64,000 nucleotides of DNA, taken from positions 1 to 64,000 of the forward strand of contig JAVKMO010000023.1 in the NCBI GenBank assembly GCA_031539345.1, written 5' to 3'. Source of the stretch: JAVKMO01 sp031539345. Its GTDB lineage: Bacteria; Bacteroidota; Bacteroidia; Chitinophagales; Chitinophagaceae. A model generated the notes under the pieces. The model was not told the DNA's origin. It made no database searches and saw only the letters and a program-made list of their open reading frames with translations. Below are positions 55,422 through 63,228 of the stretch, one piece after another (positions within the stretch are counted from its first letter, which is position 1; every line of letters starts with the position of its first letter). The position numbers were made by a program, and so were the translations under genes.

Positions 55422-56009
55422 TTAATTGGAAGATGTTGGAGTGGTATTTTTAAAAGGAACGCCAAAAGCTTTTAATAATTCGTAGCTTTCTTCGTTATTA
55501 TTTGCTGTTGTTACAAAAGTAATATCCATTCCCGTAATTTTGTTTACTTTGTCGATATTAATTTCAGGGAAAATAATTTGCTCTTTGATACCTAAGGTAT
55601 AATTTCCTTTACCATCAAATGCTTTTTCGCTAATCCCTTTAAAATCTCTTACACGAGGAAGAGCTACAGCCACCAAGCGGTCTAAAAATTCGTACATTTT
55701 TACGCCTCTCAAAGTTACTTTCACTCCAATAGGAATATTTTTTCTCAATTTGAAATTAGAAATATCCTTTGTTGAATAGGTTGGAATCGCTTTTTGACCA
55801 ACAATTTGAGTAATTTCTTCTACAGAAATATCAACTAATTTTTTGTCATTAACAGCTCCGTTAACGCCTCTGTTAATAGCGATTTTTGTCAATTTAGGAA
55901 TCTGCATAACAGATTTATATCCAAATTTTTTCATCAACGTAGGTATCACTTCTGCTTTATACTTTTTAAGCAGTCTTGGTTTATATCCTTCTGATTTTTT
56001 TGTTGCCAT
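55422..56009 (-). CDS. rplE: 50S ribosomal protein L5
   Basis: A 195-residue L5 that contacts 5S rRNA and P-site tRNA. KFGYKSVMQIPKLTKIAINR and LRVLDF-like LPRVRDFKGISEKAFDG are typical; the C-terminal VTTANNNEESYELLKAFGVP is intact, followed by a short extension. Order rplX-rplE-rpsN is normal. Confidence 0.97.
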   Translation of the reverse strand: MATKKSEGYKPRLLKKYKAEVIPTLMKKFGYKSVMQIPKLTKIAINRGVNGAVNDKKLVDISVEEITQIVGQKAIPTYSTKDISNFKLRKNIPIGVKVTLRGVKMYEFLDRLVAVALPRVRDFKGISEKAFDGKGNYTLGIKEQIIFPEINIDKVNKITGMDITFVTTANNNEESYELLKAFGVPFKNTTPTSSN

Positions 56010-56030
56010 AATGCGTAATGTCTAATTTTC

Positions 56031-56372
56031 TTATTTAATAATTTCTCCTGATAATTTTGATATTCTTTGTATTTTATTGTCTTTTCTTTCTCTTTTCACT
56101 TTAGTTCCTTTTTTTGCTTTTGCATCCCATAACATTACGTTAGATATGTGTATTGGGGCTTCTTTGCTAATAATACCACCTTCTGTGTTTTTTGCAGTTG
56201 GTTTAGAGTGTCTTTTTACCATATTTACACCTTCAACAATCAACTTTCCTTCTTCTAATAAAACAGACAATACTGTTTTTGGCGTTGTTAAATTTTTGTC
56301 ATCGCCAGTAATCACAACGACTTTGTCGTTTTTTTTGATATTATATTTGGGTTGAAATCTTTTTGTAGCCAC
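56031..56372 (-). CDS. rplX: 50S ribosomal protein L24
   Basis: A 113-residue L24 with the KOW motif near the start (KKNDKVVVITGDDKN) and VEGVNMVKRHSKP, EGGIISKEAPIHISNVML. It starts 23S assembly. Normal order after rplN. Confidence 0.96.
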   Translation of the reverse strand: MATKRFQPKYNIKKNDKVVVITGDDKNLTTPKTVLSVLLEEGKLIVEGVNMVKRHSKPTAKNTEGGIISKEAPIHISNVMLWDAKAKKGTKVKRERKDNKIQRISKLSGEIIK

Positions 56373-56422
56373 AGCTGTCTTTTTTATATTTTAAATAAGT
56401 AAATTAAATTGTGAATAAAGGA

Positions 56423-56791
56423 TTATAATACTTCTGGTGCTAAAGAAATAATTTTCATATATCCTTTGTCCCTCAATTCTCTTGCCACAGGTCCAAAAAT
56501 ACGTGTTCCTCTCGGGTCGTCTGCATTATTCAGCAATACAACAGCATTGTCATCAAACATAATATAAGAACCGTCTTTTCTTCTCAATTTATTTTTTGTT
56601 CTTACAATAACAGCTTTTGAAACTGTTCCTTTTTTTACTGCTCCAGAAGGCAAAGCGTCTTTTACTGTAACGACAATTTTATCTCCTATGCCTGCAAATG
56701 CTTGTCCACTATTTCCCAAAACACGAATGCAAAGAACTTCTTTTGCACCGCTATTGTCGGCTACTAATAATCTACTTTCTTGTTGTATCAT
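56423..56791 (-). CDS. rplN: 50S ribosomal protein L14
   Basis: A 122-residue L14. IQQESRLLVADNSGAKEVLC opens it, and GDKIVVTVKDALPSGAVKKG and GTRIFGPVARELR follow, all standard. It lies between rpsQ and rplX. Confidence 0.97.
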   Translation of the reverse strand: MIQQESRLLVADNSGAKEVLCIRVLGNSGQAFAGIGDKIVVTVKDALPSGAVKKGTVSKAVIVRTKNKLRRKDGSYIMFDDNAVVLLNNADDPRGTRIFGPVARELRDKGYMKIISLAPEVL

Positions 56792-56824
56792 TTTTTAAAA
56801 TTTTAATCAGTTTGAATGTCAATA

Positions 56825-57091
56825 TTATTTTGCTTTTTCAACGATGGTTACAAGTCTCCATCTTTTCAACTTTGATAAAGGCCTTGTTTCCATAATTTCT
56901 ACCACATCTCCCATACTACATTCGTTTTTTTCATCGTGTGCGTGGAATTTAGTGGTTTTTTTTAAGAATTTTCCGTAGATAGGATGTTTAATTTTTCTTT
57001 CTACAGCAACGGTTATGGTTTTATCCATTTTATTACTGGTAACGATTCCTATTCTCGTTTTTCTTAAATTTCTTTCCAATACTTCTGTCAT
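56825..57091 (-). CDS. rpsQ: 30S ribosomal protein S17
   Basis: An 88-residue S17 with OB fold: RIGIVTSNKMDKTITVAVER and the signature GDVVEIMETRPLSKLKRWRL. Normal order after rpmC. Confidence 0.97.
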   Translation of the reverse strand: MTEVLERNLRKTRIGIVTSNKMDKTITVAVERKIKHPIYGKFLKKTTKFHAHDEKNECSMGDVVEIMETRPLSKLKRWRLVTIVEKAK

Positions 57092-57110
57092 TGTATTTGT
57101 TTTTTATACG

Positions 57111-57311
57111 TTAATTTTTATTGTTCAAAACGGTGTTCATTCTTGCAATGTCTTTTCTCAAAGCCTTTAATAATTTAGGGTTTTCGAGTGGCGTAACTTT
57201 ATGCGAGAAAGATAATTTTTGTAATCTAATTTTACTGTCTGTCATTTTTTTTGTCAAATCTTGTTCAGAAAGTGTTCTTATTGTTTTTAAAAATTCTATA
57301 GACTGGTTCAT
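57111..57311 (-). CDS. rpmC: 50S ribosomal protein L29
   Basis: A 66-residue two-helix L29 at the exit tunnel. The C-terminal helix NPKLLKALRKDIARMNTVL is recognisable, although the N-terminal half is divergent. Position between rplP and rpsQ settles the call. Confidence 0.93.
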   Translation of the reverse strand: MNQSIEFLKTIRTLSEQDLTKKMTDSKIRLQKLSFSHKVTPLENPKLLKALRKDIARMNTVLNNKN

Positions 57312-57347
57312 AGTTTAATTGATATGGTAGGCTTTAACGATAGTGGT

Positions 57348-57776
57348 TTAGTTACTTTCAGCAACGTAGTCTCTTCTAACAACAAATTTACATTTTATTG
57401 GCAATTTGTCTGCAGCTAATTGCATAGCTTCTTTTGCTAATTGCATAGGAACACCTTCAGCTTCAAATAAAATGCGTCCAGGTTTAATCACAGAAGCCCA
57501 AAATTCTAAGTTACCCTTTCCTTTACCCATCCTTACTTCTAAAGGTTTTCTTGTCATTGGTTTGTCAGGGAAAATACGTATCCAAACGCTTCCTTCTCTT
57601 TTCATGTGTCTTGTTAAGGCTTGTCTTGCCGCTTCAATTTGTCTATCAGTTAAATGGATTGTTTCTAGTGCTTTTAAACCAAAAGTTCCAAAAGACAATG
57701 AATATCCTCTTTTTGCTTGCCCTTTTATCGGCTGTTTGTGAACTTTACGGTGCTTGGTTCTTTTCGGTTGTAACAT
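57348..57776 (-). CDS. rplP: 50S ribosomal protein L16
   Basis: A 142-residue L16. MLQPKRTKHRKVHK opens it; GSVWIRIFPDKPMTRKPLEV and RMGKGKGNLEFWASVIKPG are the two signatures. It helps tRNA docking near the A site. Normal order. Confidence 0.97.
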   Translation of the reverse strand: MLQPKRTKHRKVHKQPIKGQAKRGYSLSFGTFGLKALETIHLTDRQIEAARQALTRHMKREGSVWIRIFPDKPMTRKPLEVRMGKGKGNLEFWASVIKPGRILFEAEGVPMQLAKEAMQLAADKLPIKCKFVVRRDYVAESN

Positions 57777-57825
57777 GCTATTTACAGTTTTTCTATTTTT
57801 TAAATTTCAATATCAATTTATTATT

Positions 57826-58650
57826 TTACTCTTTTGTTTCTTTTTTAGGTCTTCCTTTTCCAGCAAGCGGTGATGTTCTTCCAGCTCCGCTGCGTGGTTT
57901 ATCAGATCCTCCACTTCTACCAGAATTAGGTCGTTCTTCACGCATAAAACTTGTTGAACCTGCATCTTTGGCATCGTTCTTTTTCGTATTACCCAAAAAG
58001 TTCAAATTCAAATCTCTTTTTGATAAAACTTCTCCTTTACAAATCCACACTTTAATACCTATTTTTCCATATACAGTCATTGCAAAATAAGATGAATAAT
58101 CAATATCCATTCTGTAAGTATGTAATGGTGTTCTACCTTTTTTAATTTCTTCTGAACGTGCAATCTCCGCACCGCCTAAACGTCCGCCTACTTTCACTTT
58201 AATACCTTCTGCACCAACTCTCATTGCAGATTCTATGCAAAGTTTTACTGCACGTTTATAATTTACTCTGTTTTCAATTTGTTTAGCTATTGTTTCTGCA
58301 ACAATTTGTGCATCAATTTCAGGTTTTCTAATTTCTAAAATATTAAGTTGCACATCTTCTTTATCAGTCAATTTCTTTACTTCTTCTTTAATTCTATCTA
58401 CTTCTCCACCACCTTTTCCGATAATAATTCCAGGTTTTGATGTATGAATAGTTATCATCAATTTGCTCAATGTTCTTTCAATAACAATTTTTGCAATGCC
58501 TGCTTTTTGAATTCTTGCATTTAAATATTTTCTAATTTTATGATCTTCTATCAGTTTTTTTGCAAAATCTTTTTTATTACCATACCAACTCGACTCCCAC
58601 CCTCTAATGATGCCTAATCTATTTCCTATTGGATTTGTTTTTTGTCCCAT
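57826..58650 (-). CDS. rpsC: 30S ribosomal protein S3 with a C-terminal tail
   Basis: S3 lies at the mRNA entry of the 30S subunit. The N-domain MGQKTNPIGNRLGIIRGWES, the KH motif IIGKGGGEVDRIKEEVKKL and the C-domain RLGGAEIARSEEIKKGRTPL are normal. The usual protein ends soon after KVWICKGEVL. Here about 55 more residues follow, rich in Gly, Ser, Arg and Lys (NSGRSGGSDKPRSGAGRTSP), a disordered tail. Total 274 residues. Confidence 0.95.
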   Translation of the reverse strand: MGQKTNPIGNRLGIIRGWESSWYGNKKDFAKKLIEDHKIRKYLNARIQKAGIAKIVIERTLSKLMITIHTSKPGIIIGKGGGEVDRIKEEVKKLTDKEDVQLNILEIRKPEIDAQIVAETIAKQIENRVNYKRAVKLCIESAMRVGAEGIKVKVGGRLGGAEIARSEEIKKGRTPLHTYRMDIDYSSYFAMTVYGKIGIKVWICKGEVLSKRDLNLNFLGNTKKNDAKDAGSTSFMREERPNSGRSGGSDKPRSGAGRTSPLAGKGRPKKETKE

Positions 58651-58681
58651 GCGCTTTTTAAAAAATGTTTATGATTAAAAA

Positions 58682-59023
58682 TTATGCTTCAACAGCATCT
58701 ACAATAATGGTAATATGATTACTTCTTTTTTTCTTTCTATGTGCTCTTCCTTGTGGTGCAGGCAACATACGTTTTAATACTGGTCCACCATCAACATAAA
58801 TAATCTTCACTAACAAATTTTCTTCTTCTTGATTATTATTTTTTACTCTCCAATTAGCAATTGCAGATAATAAAAGCTTTTTCATCGGTATAGCACCAGG
58901 CATTGGATGATGTTCTAAGAAATTTAAAGCCCAGTCAATTTTTTTTGTTCTAATTTCATCTGCCAATAACCTCATTTTCATTGGAGACGTTGGATAGTTA
59001 TTTAGTTTTGCGATCGCTTGCAT
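58682..59023 (-). CDS. rplV: 50S ribosomal protein L22
   Basis: A 113-residue L22 whose beta-hairpin lines the exit tunnel. NNYPTSPMKMRLLADEIRTK, LLSAIANWRVKNN and the hairpin region RMLPAPQGRAHRKKKRSNHI are clear. Normal order. Confidence 0.96.
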   Translation of the reverse strand: MQAIAKLNNYPTSPMKMRLLADEIRTKKIDWALNFLEHHPMPGAIPMKKLLLSAIANWRVKNNNQEEENLLVKIIYVDGGPVLKRMLPAPQGRAHRKKKRSNHITIIVDAVEA

Positions 59024-59041
59024 AATCTTTTAATTGCTTTT

Positions 59042-59314
59042 TTAGTTTAATTTTTTACTTGAGTGAGTTCTGAAAATTCTTGTTGGAGAAAACTCACCTA
59101 ATTTATGTCCCACCATAAATTCAGTTACATAAACAGGAATAAATTTGTTTCCATTATGAACGCCAAAAGTGTGTCCAACAAATTCTGGTGTAATCATTGA
59201 TCGTCTTGACCAAGTCTTAATAACGCCTTTTTTCACTTTGTTATCGTTCATAGCTGTAACTTTTTCTTCTAAGTTAACATCTACATAAGGTCCTTTTTTT
59301 ATTGAACGTGCCAT
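59042..59314 (-). CDS. rpsS: 30S ribosomal protein S19
   Basis: A 90-residue S19: MARSIKKGPYVDVNLEEKV, IKTWSRRSMITPEFVGHTFG and GHKLGEFSPTRIFRTH are all present. It pairs with S13 at the 30S head. Normal order after rplB. Confidence 0.97.
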   Translation of the reverse strand: MARSIKKGPYVDVNLEEKVTAMNDNKVKKGVIKTWSRRSMITPEFVGHTFGVHNGNKFIPVYVTEFMVGHKLGEFSPTRIFRTHSSKKLN

Positions 59315-59345
59315 TTAAAAATAAAGTTTATGAATTGAATAAGTT

Positions 59346-60182
59346 TTATTTTGGTAATTTATTACCTCTTTTTCTTTGAATAATAAATTGATTAGACGAT
59401 TTGTTTTTTCTTGTTTTTAACCCTTTTGCAAGTTGTCCATTTCTTGATCTTGGATGTCCTCCTGATGCTCTTCCTTCGCCACCGCCCATTGGGTGATCTA
59501 CAGGGTTCATGGCAACACCTCTTGTTCTTGGTCTAATACCTTTGTATCTGTTTCTACCCGCTTTACCCGTACTTTCCAAATTATGGTCTGCATTGGATAC
59601 TTCACCTACTGTAGCATAACAATCCATCAATATTTTTCTCAATTCGCCAGAAGGCATTTTTAAAATTGCATATCTATCTTCTTTAGAGTTTAATTGCGCT
59701 TTTGCTCCTGCACTTCTAGAAATAACAGCTCCTTTTCCTGGTTGCATTTCAATATTGTGTACAAATGTACCTAGTGGAATATTTCTCAATTTTAAAGCAT
59801 TTCCTATTTCTGGTGCAACAGCATCTCCCGACACTATTTTATCGCCCACTTTTAAACTTTTAGGAGCAAGAATATATCTTTTTTCTCCATCAGCGTAATT
59901 CAACAAAGCAATAAAAGCGGTTCTATTTGGGTCATATTCTATACTTGCAATAGTAGCAGGAACGTCTTTTTTATCTCTTTTAAAATCGATAATACGATAC
60001 ATTTTTTTATGTCCGCCTCCCATATATCTCATACTCATTCTACCTTGAAAGTTTCTTCCTCCAGTAGAACTCAATGGAGCAAGCAAGGTTTTTTCAGGAA
60101 TATTTGTTGTAATTTCTGCATATGCATTTCCTATTCTCCATCTCGTTCCTGCGGTTACAGGTTTAAATTTTCTTAAAGCCAT
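59346..60182 (-). CDS. rplB: 50S ribosomal protein L2
   Basis: A 278-residue L2, needed for peptidyl transfer and subunit joining. MALRKFKPVTAGTRWR opens it; the C-terminal PVDHPMGGGEGRASGGHPRS contains the conserved His near the active centre. Normal order. Confidence 0.97.
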   Translation of the reverse strand: MALRKFKPVTAGTRWRIGNAYAEITTNIPEKTLLAPLSSTGGRNFQGRMSMRYMGGGHKKMYRIIDFKRDKKDVPATIASIEYDPNRTAFIALLNYADGEKRYILAPKSLKVGDKIVSGDAVAPEIGNALKLRNIPLGTFVHNIEMQPGKGAVISRSAGAKAQLNSKEDRYAILKMPSGELRKILMDCYATVGEVSNADHNLESTGKAGRNRYKGIRPRTRGVAMNPVDHPMGGGEGRASGGHPRSRNGQLAKGLKTRKNKSSNQFIIQRKRGNKLPK

Positions 60183-60216
60183 TGTATAGTTAGATTAAAT
60201 TTTTGTTGGATAATGG

Positions 60217-60516
60217 TTATTGTTGAGTATAAAAATCGATAGTTTCTCCTTTTGCCACTTTGATTACTGCTTTTTTGTAAGATTGTTTTCTACCTTCTAA
60301 AAGTCTTTTTTTTGTCATTCTTACTTTTAATTTGCTTGGAACAATAATGGTTCTTACATCTTCTATTTTAACATTATAGAATGTTTCAACAGCTTTTTTT
60401 ATTTCTAATTTATTTGCTTTTTTATGGACTTTAAAAACATACTCAGCTGATTTTTCAGTCAATTTATTTGTTTTTTCAGTCAAAATAGGCTTAATAATAA
60501 TTTCATTTGCATTCAT
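60217..60516 (-). CDS. rplW: 50S ribosomal protein L23
   Basis: A 99-residue L23 at the tunnel exit, a docking site for trigger factor and SRP. IIIKPILTEKTNKLTEKSAE and YVFKVHKKANKLEIKKAVE are typical. Normal order after rplD. Confidence 0.96.
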   Translation of the reverse strand: MNANEIIIKPILTEKTNKLTEKSAEYVFKVHKKANKLEIKKAVETFYNVKIEDVRTIIVPSKLKVRMTKKRLLEGRKQSYKKAVIKVAKGETIDFYTQQ

Positions 60517-60552
60517 ATCGTAAAATTTCTCTTTTATAGAATTGATTATAGT

Positions 60553-61185
60553 TTATTGTGCTGTTTCCATTTCTTTGAATAATTCACTTACGTTTTCTAA
60601 AAAAACGAGTACATCTGCATTGGTAATGGCATAAGTATTGATATCTGTAAATAATGCGGTTGATGCTTTTGGAATATTTCTGCTTGACAATAACAAAGAT
60701 TGATTATTTTCGGCTGTTACAATAAGCGTTTTTTTATTCGCAAGTTTCAAATTTTCAAGAATATCTGCAATTTGTTTTGTTTTAGGTTCAGTTAAATTCA
60801 GATTTTCTAAAACAATAATAGCATTATTTTTTGCTTTATGTGACAAGGCAGATATTTTGGCAAGGTCTTTAACCTTTTTATTTAATTTAAAGTCATAGTC
60901 TCTTGGTTTAGGTCCAAATATTGTTCCACCACCTTTAAAAATAGGGCTTCTTAAATTCCCTTTACGAGATCCACCTGTACCTTTTTGTTTGTGCAATTTC
61001 TTACTTGATCCTTGAACTTCAGCTCTTGTTTTCACTTTAGAAGTTCCTTGTCTTTGTGCAGCAAGGTATTGTTTCACAGCTAAATAGATAGCATGATCAT
61101 TTGGTTCTCTGTTAAAAATTACATCTGGAAAATTCGCTGTTCTTCCTGTTGTTTTTCCTGTCTTATCTACAATATTAAGTTGCAT
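60553..61185 (-). CDS. rplD: 50S ribosomal protein L4
   Basis: A 210-residue L4, whose extended loop lines the exit tunnel. KVKTRAEVQGSSKKLHKQKG and GTIFGPKPRDYDFKLNKKV are diagnostic. I chose the ATG at 61185 (MQLNIVDKTGK); a frame four codons longer exists. In other bacteria L4 represses the S10 operon, but no such leader is evident. Confidence 0.95.
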   Translation of the reverse strand: MQLNIVDKTGKTTGRTANFPDVIFNREPNDHAIYLAVKQYLAAQRQGTSKVKTRAEVQGSSKKLHKQKGTGGSRKGNLRSPIFKGGGTIFGPKPRDYDFKLNKKVKDLAKISALSHKAKNNAIIVLENLNLTEPKTKQIADILENLKLANKKTLIVTAENNQSLLLSSRNIPKASTALFTDINTYAITNADVLVFLENVSELFKEMETAQ

Positions 61186-61204
61186 AAACTGTATCAATTA
61201 AATT

Positions 61205-61825
61205 TTATTTTTGAATAATTACGATAGAACCATTATAGCCTGGAACAGCACCGCTAACGAGAATATAATTTTTTTCGTTAAATATTTTAACGATTTTAAG
61301 TCCTTTAATTTTAATCTTGTCCGTCCCCATTCTACCTGCCATTCTCATGCCTTTAAATACTCTTGCTGGATAAGATGAACCGCCGATAGAACCAGGAGCT
61401 CTTTGTCTGTCATGTTGTCCGTGAGTGGCTTCACCAACCCCGCTAAAACCATGACGTTTTACAACACCTTGAAATCCTTTTCCTTTAGAAATTCCGACAA
61501 CGTCTATTTTTTCGCCTTCAGAGAAAATTTCGCAAGTAATACTTTCTCCAAGTGCTTTTGACACTTCAAAATTTTTAAATTCTTTTAGGAATGCTTTAGG
61601 AGTTGTTTTGCTTTTTGCAAAATGACCTTGTTCTGATTTGTTTGTTTGTTTAGGTTTTTTTTCATTGAAGCCTACTTGTATTGCTTCATAGCCGTCTGTT
61701 TCTTTTGTTCTGATTTGTGTAACGTAACACGGACCTGCCTCTATTAAAGTACAAGAAACTAATTTTCCTGCTTGTGTGTCAAAAACACTTGTCATTCCAA
61801 TTTTTTTACCAATAATTGCTTTCAT
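61205..61825 (-). CDS. rplC: 50S ribosomal protein L3
   Basis: A 206-residue L3. MKAIIGKKIGMTSVFDTQAG opens it, and GTSKGKGFQG-like GISKGKGFQGVVKRHGFSG and MGTDKIKIKGLKIVKI follow. The frame opens further up to 61897 but the ATG at 61825 is the family start. The 147-base gap before it, after rpsJ, is long for this operon. Confidence 0.96.
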   Translation of the reverse strand: MKAIIGKKIGMTSVFDTQAGKLVSCTLIEAGPCYVTQIRTKETDGYEAIQVGFNEKKPKQTNKSEQGHFAKSKTTPKAFLKEFKNFEVSKALGESITCEIFSEGEKIDVVGISKGKGFQGVVKRHGFSGVGEATHGQHDRQRAPGSIGGSSYPARVFKGMRMAGRMGTDKIKIKGLKIVKIFNEKNYILVSGAVPGYNGSIVIIQK

Positions 61826-61971
61826 ATAATGCTTTATTATAAATTTATTCTTGTAATAAATATTTATCATTAACAAAGTGCTTTGACCATGAAACATATA
61901 AGTATCTGTAGAAGACTTTATATGCTAAGAACAGTTCTGAGGAATTGCTCTTTATTTTAAATTCACTTTAC

Positions 61972-62277
61972 TTATGCTTTGATTTCTATCTCTACTCCAC
62001 TTGCGATATCTAATTTTTCTAAAGCCTCTACGGTTTTTGAAGAAGATGTATAAATATCCAATAATCTTTTATGTGTTTGCAATTCAAATTGTTCTCTTGC
62101 TTTTTTATTCACGTGTGGTGATTTCAACACTGTAAATATTTTTTTATTTGTTGGCAAAGGAATTGGTCCATTGACAATAGCCCCTGTACTCTTTACAGTT
62201 TTAACAATTTTTTCTGCACTTTTATCAACCAAATTGTGGTCGAAACCTTGTAGCTTAATTCTTATTCTTTGGGACAT
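61972..62277 (-). CDS. rpsJ: 30S ribosomal protein S10
   Basis: A 101-residue S10. MSQRIRIKLQGFDHNLVDKS opens it; VKSTGAIVNGPIPLPT and SPHVNKKAREQFELQTHKR are the signature parts. It heads the S10 cluster. Upstream lies tsf instead of the usual fusA. Confidence 0.97.
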   Translation of the reverse strand: MSQRIRIKLQGFDHNLVDKSAEKIVKTVKSTGAIVNGPIPLPTNKKIFTVLKSPHVNKKAREQFELQTHKRLLDIYTSSSKTVEALEKLDIASGVEIEIKA

Positions 62278-62340
62278 TTTAAGATGTTTTCTTTTTTTTG
62301 TGGCGAATTTATTTTTTTATTTGATATGGCAAAATTTATT

Positions 62341-63189
62341 TTATCCTAATTGTATTCGTACAAATGAAAGCACTTGTAAATTGGCTCCACCAGACTGAAT
62401 ATGTTGTGCAACTGTTTTAGAAGGGTCTTTAACAAAGGCTTGTGCAGAGAGGGTGTTTTCTTTGAAAAAGGCATTCAATTTTCCCGCAGCAATTTTTTCT
62501 ATCATGGGTTGTGGTTTACCTTCCATTTTAGGATCTGCTTGCATTTGTTCGATAATAATTTTTCTTTCTCTTTCTATCAATTCCTCCGATACTGCATTCT
62601 CATCTACAGCAAGTGGATTCATTGCTGCTATTTGCATTGCTACATCTTTTCCTACTGTTTCAACGCTTGTGCTAATATCTTGATTTAAGTTCACTAATAC
62701 GCCTATTCTGTATGCTCCGTGTATGTATGAAACAACGGCATTTGAAGTTACAAATTCGTATTTTGTGATGTCTATTTTTTCTCCAATTTTAGCCACTTGT
62801 TCATTCAGTAAATCTGCAATTACAAAGCCCTCTAATTGACTATTTTTTAATTCTTGCAAATTTTTTGCTTGTGCTACTAAAGCATGGTCAGCTAGTTTTT
62901 TTGCAAAGTTAACGAAATCTTGATTTTTTGAAACAAAGTCTGTTTCACAAGCTAAACAAAGTACTACTCCTTGTGTTTGATTGGCATTTGTAATGGCGAT
63001 AACAACTCCTTCTTTTGCTTCTCTATCACTTCTTGCAGAAGCCATTTTTTGTCCTTTTTTACGTAAGTAATCTATGGCTTGTTCAAAGTCTCCATTACTT
63101 TCAACAAGGGCTTTTCTACAGTCCATCATTCCTGCACCTGTTTGTTGTCTTAATGCGTTAATTTCTGTTGCGCTAATGGGCTTACTCAT
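62341..63189 (-). CDS. tsf: Elongation factor Ts
   Basis: A 282-residue guanine-nucleotide exchange factor for EF-Tu. The N-domain LRQQTGAGMMDCRKALVES and the second signature ETDFVSKNQDFVNFAKKLA are normal. The C-terminal core is intact, ending FVRIQLG. It follows rpsB by 39 bases, the classic rpsB-tsf pair, and precedes rpsJ by 63 bases. Confidence 0.96.
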   Translation of the reverse strand: MSKPISATEINALRQQTGAGMMDCRKALVESNGDFEQAIDYLRKKGQKMASARSDREAKEGVVIAITNANQTQGVVLCLACETDFVSKNQDFVNFAKKLADHALVAQAKNLQELKNSQLEGFVIADLLNEQVAKIGEKIDITKYEFVTSNAVVSYIHGAYRIGVLVNLNQDISTSVETVGKDVAMQIAAMNPLAVDENAVSEELIERERKIIIEQMQADPKMEGKPQPMIEKIAAGKLNAFFKENTLSAQAFVKDPSKTVAQHIQSGGANLQVLSFVRIQLG

Positions 63190-63228
63190 ATAATTGTATT
63201 CGTTGAAATATTGTATTTAATGGTTGGA

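Noticed and set aside
57551..58090. A 179-codon + strand frame opposite rplP and rpsC.
   Set aside because: Shadow of the ribosomal genes; the hydrophobic translation is an effect of the antisense codons.
61826..61971. Possible regulatory leader in the 147-base gap before rplC.
   Set aside because: Only a short AGAACTGTTCT palindrome is visible, with no recognisable r-protein binding structure.
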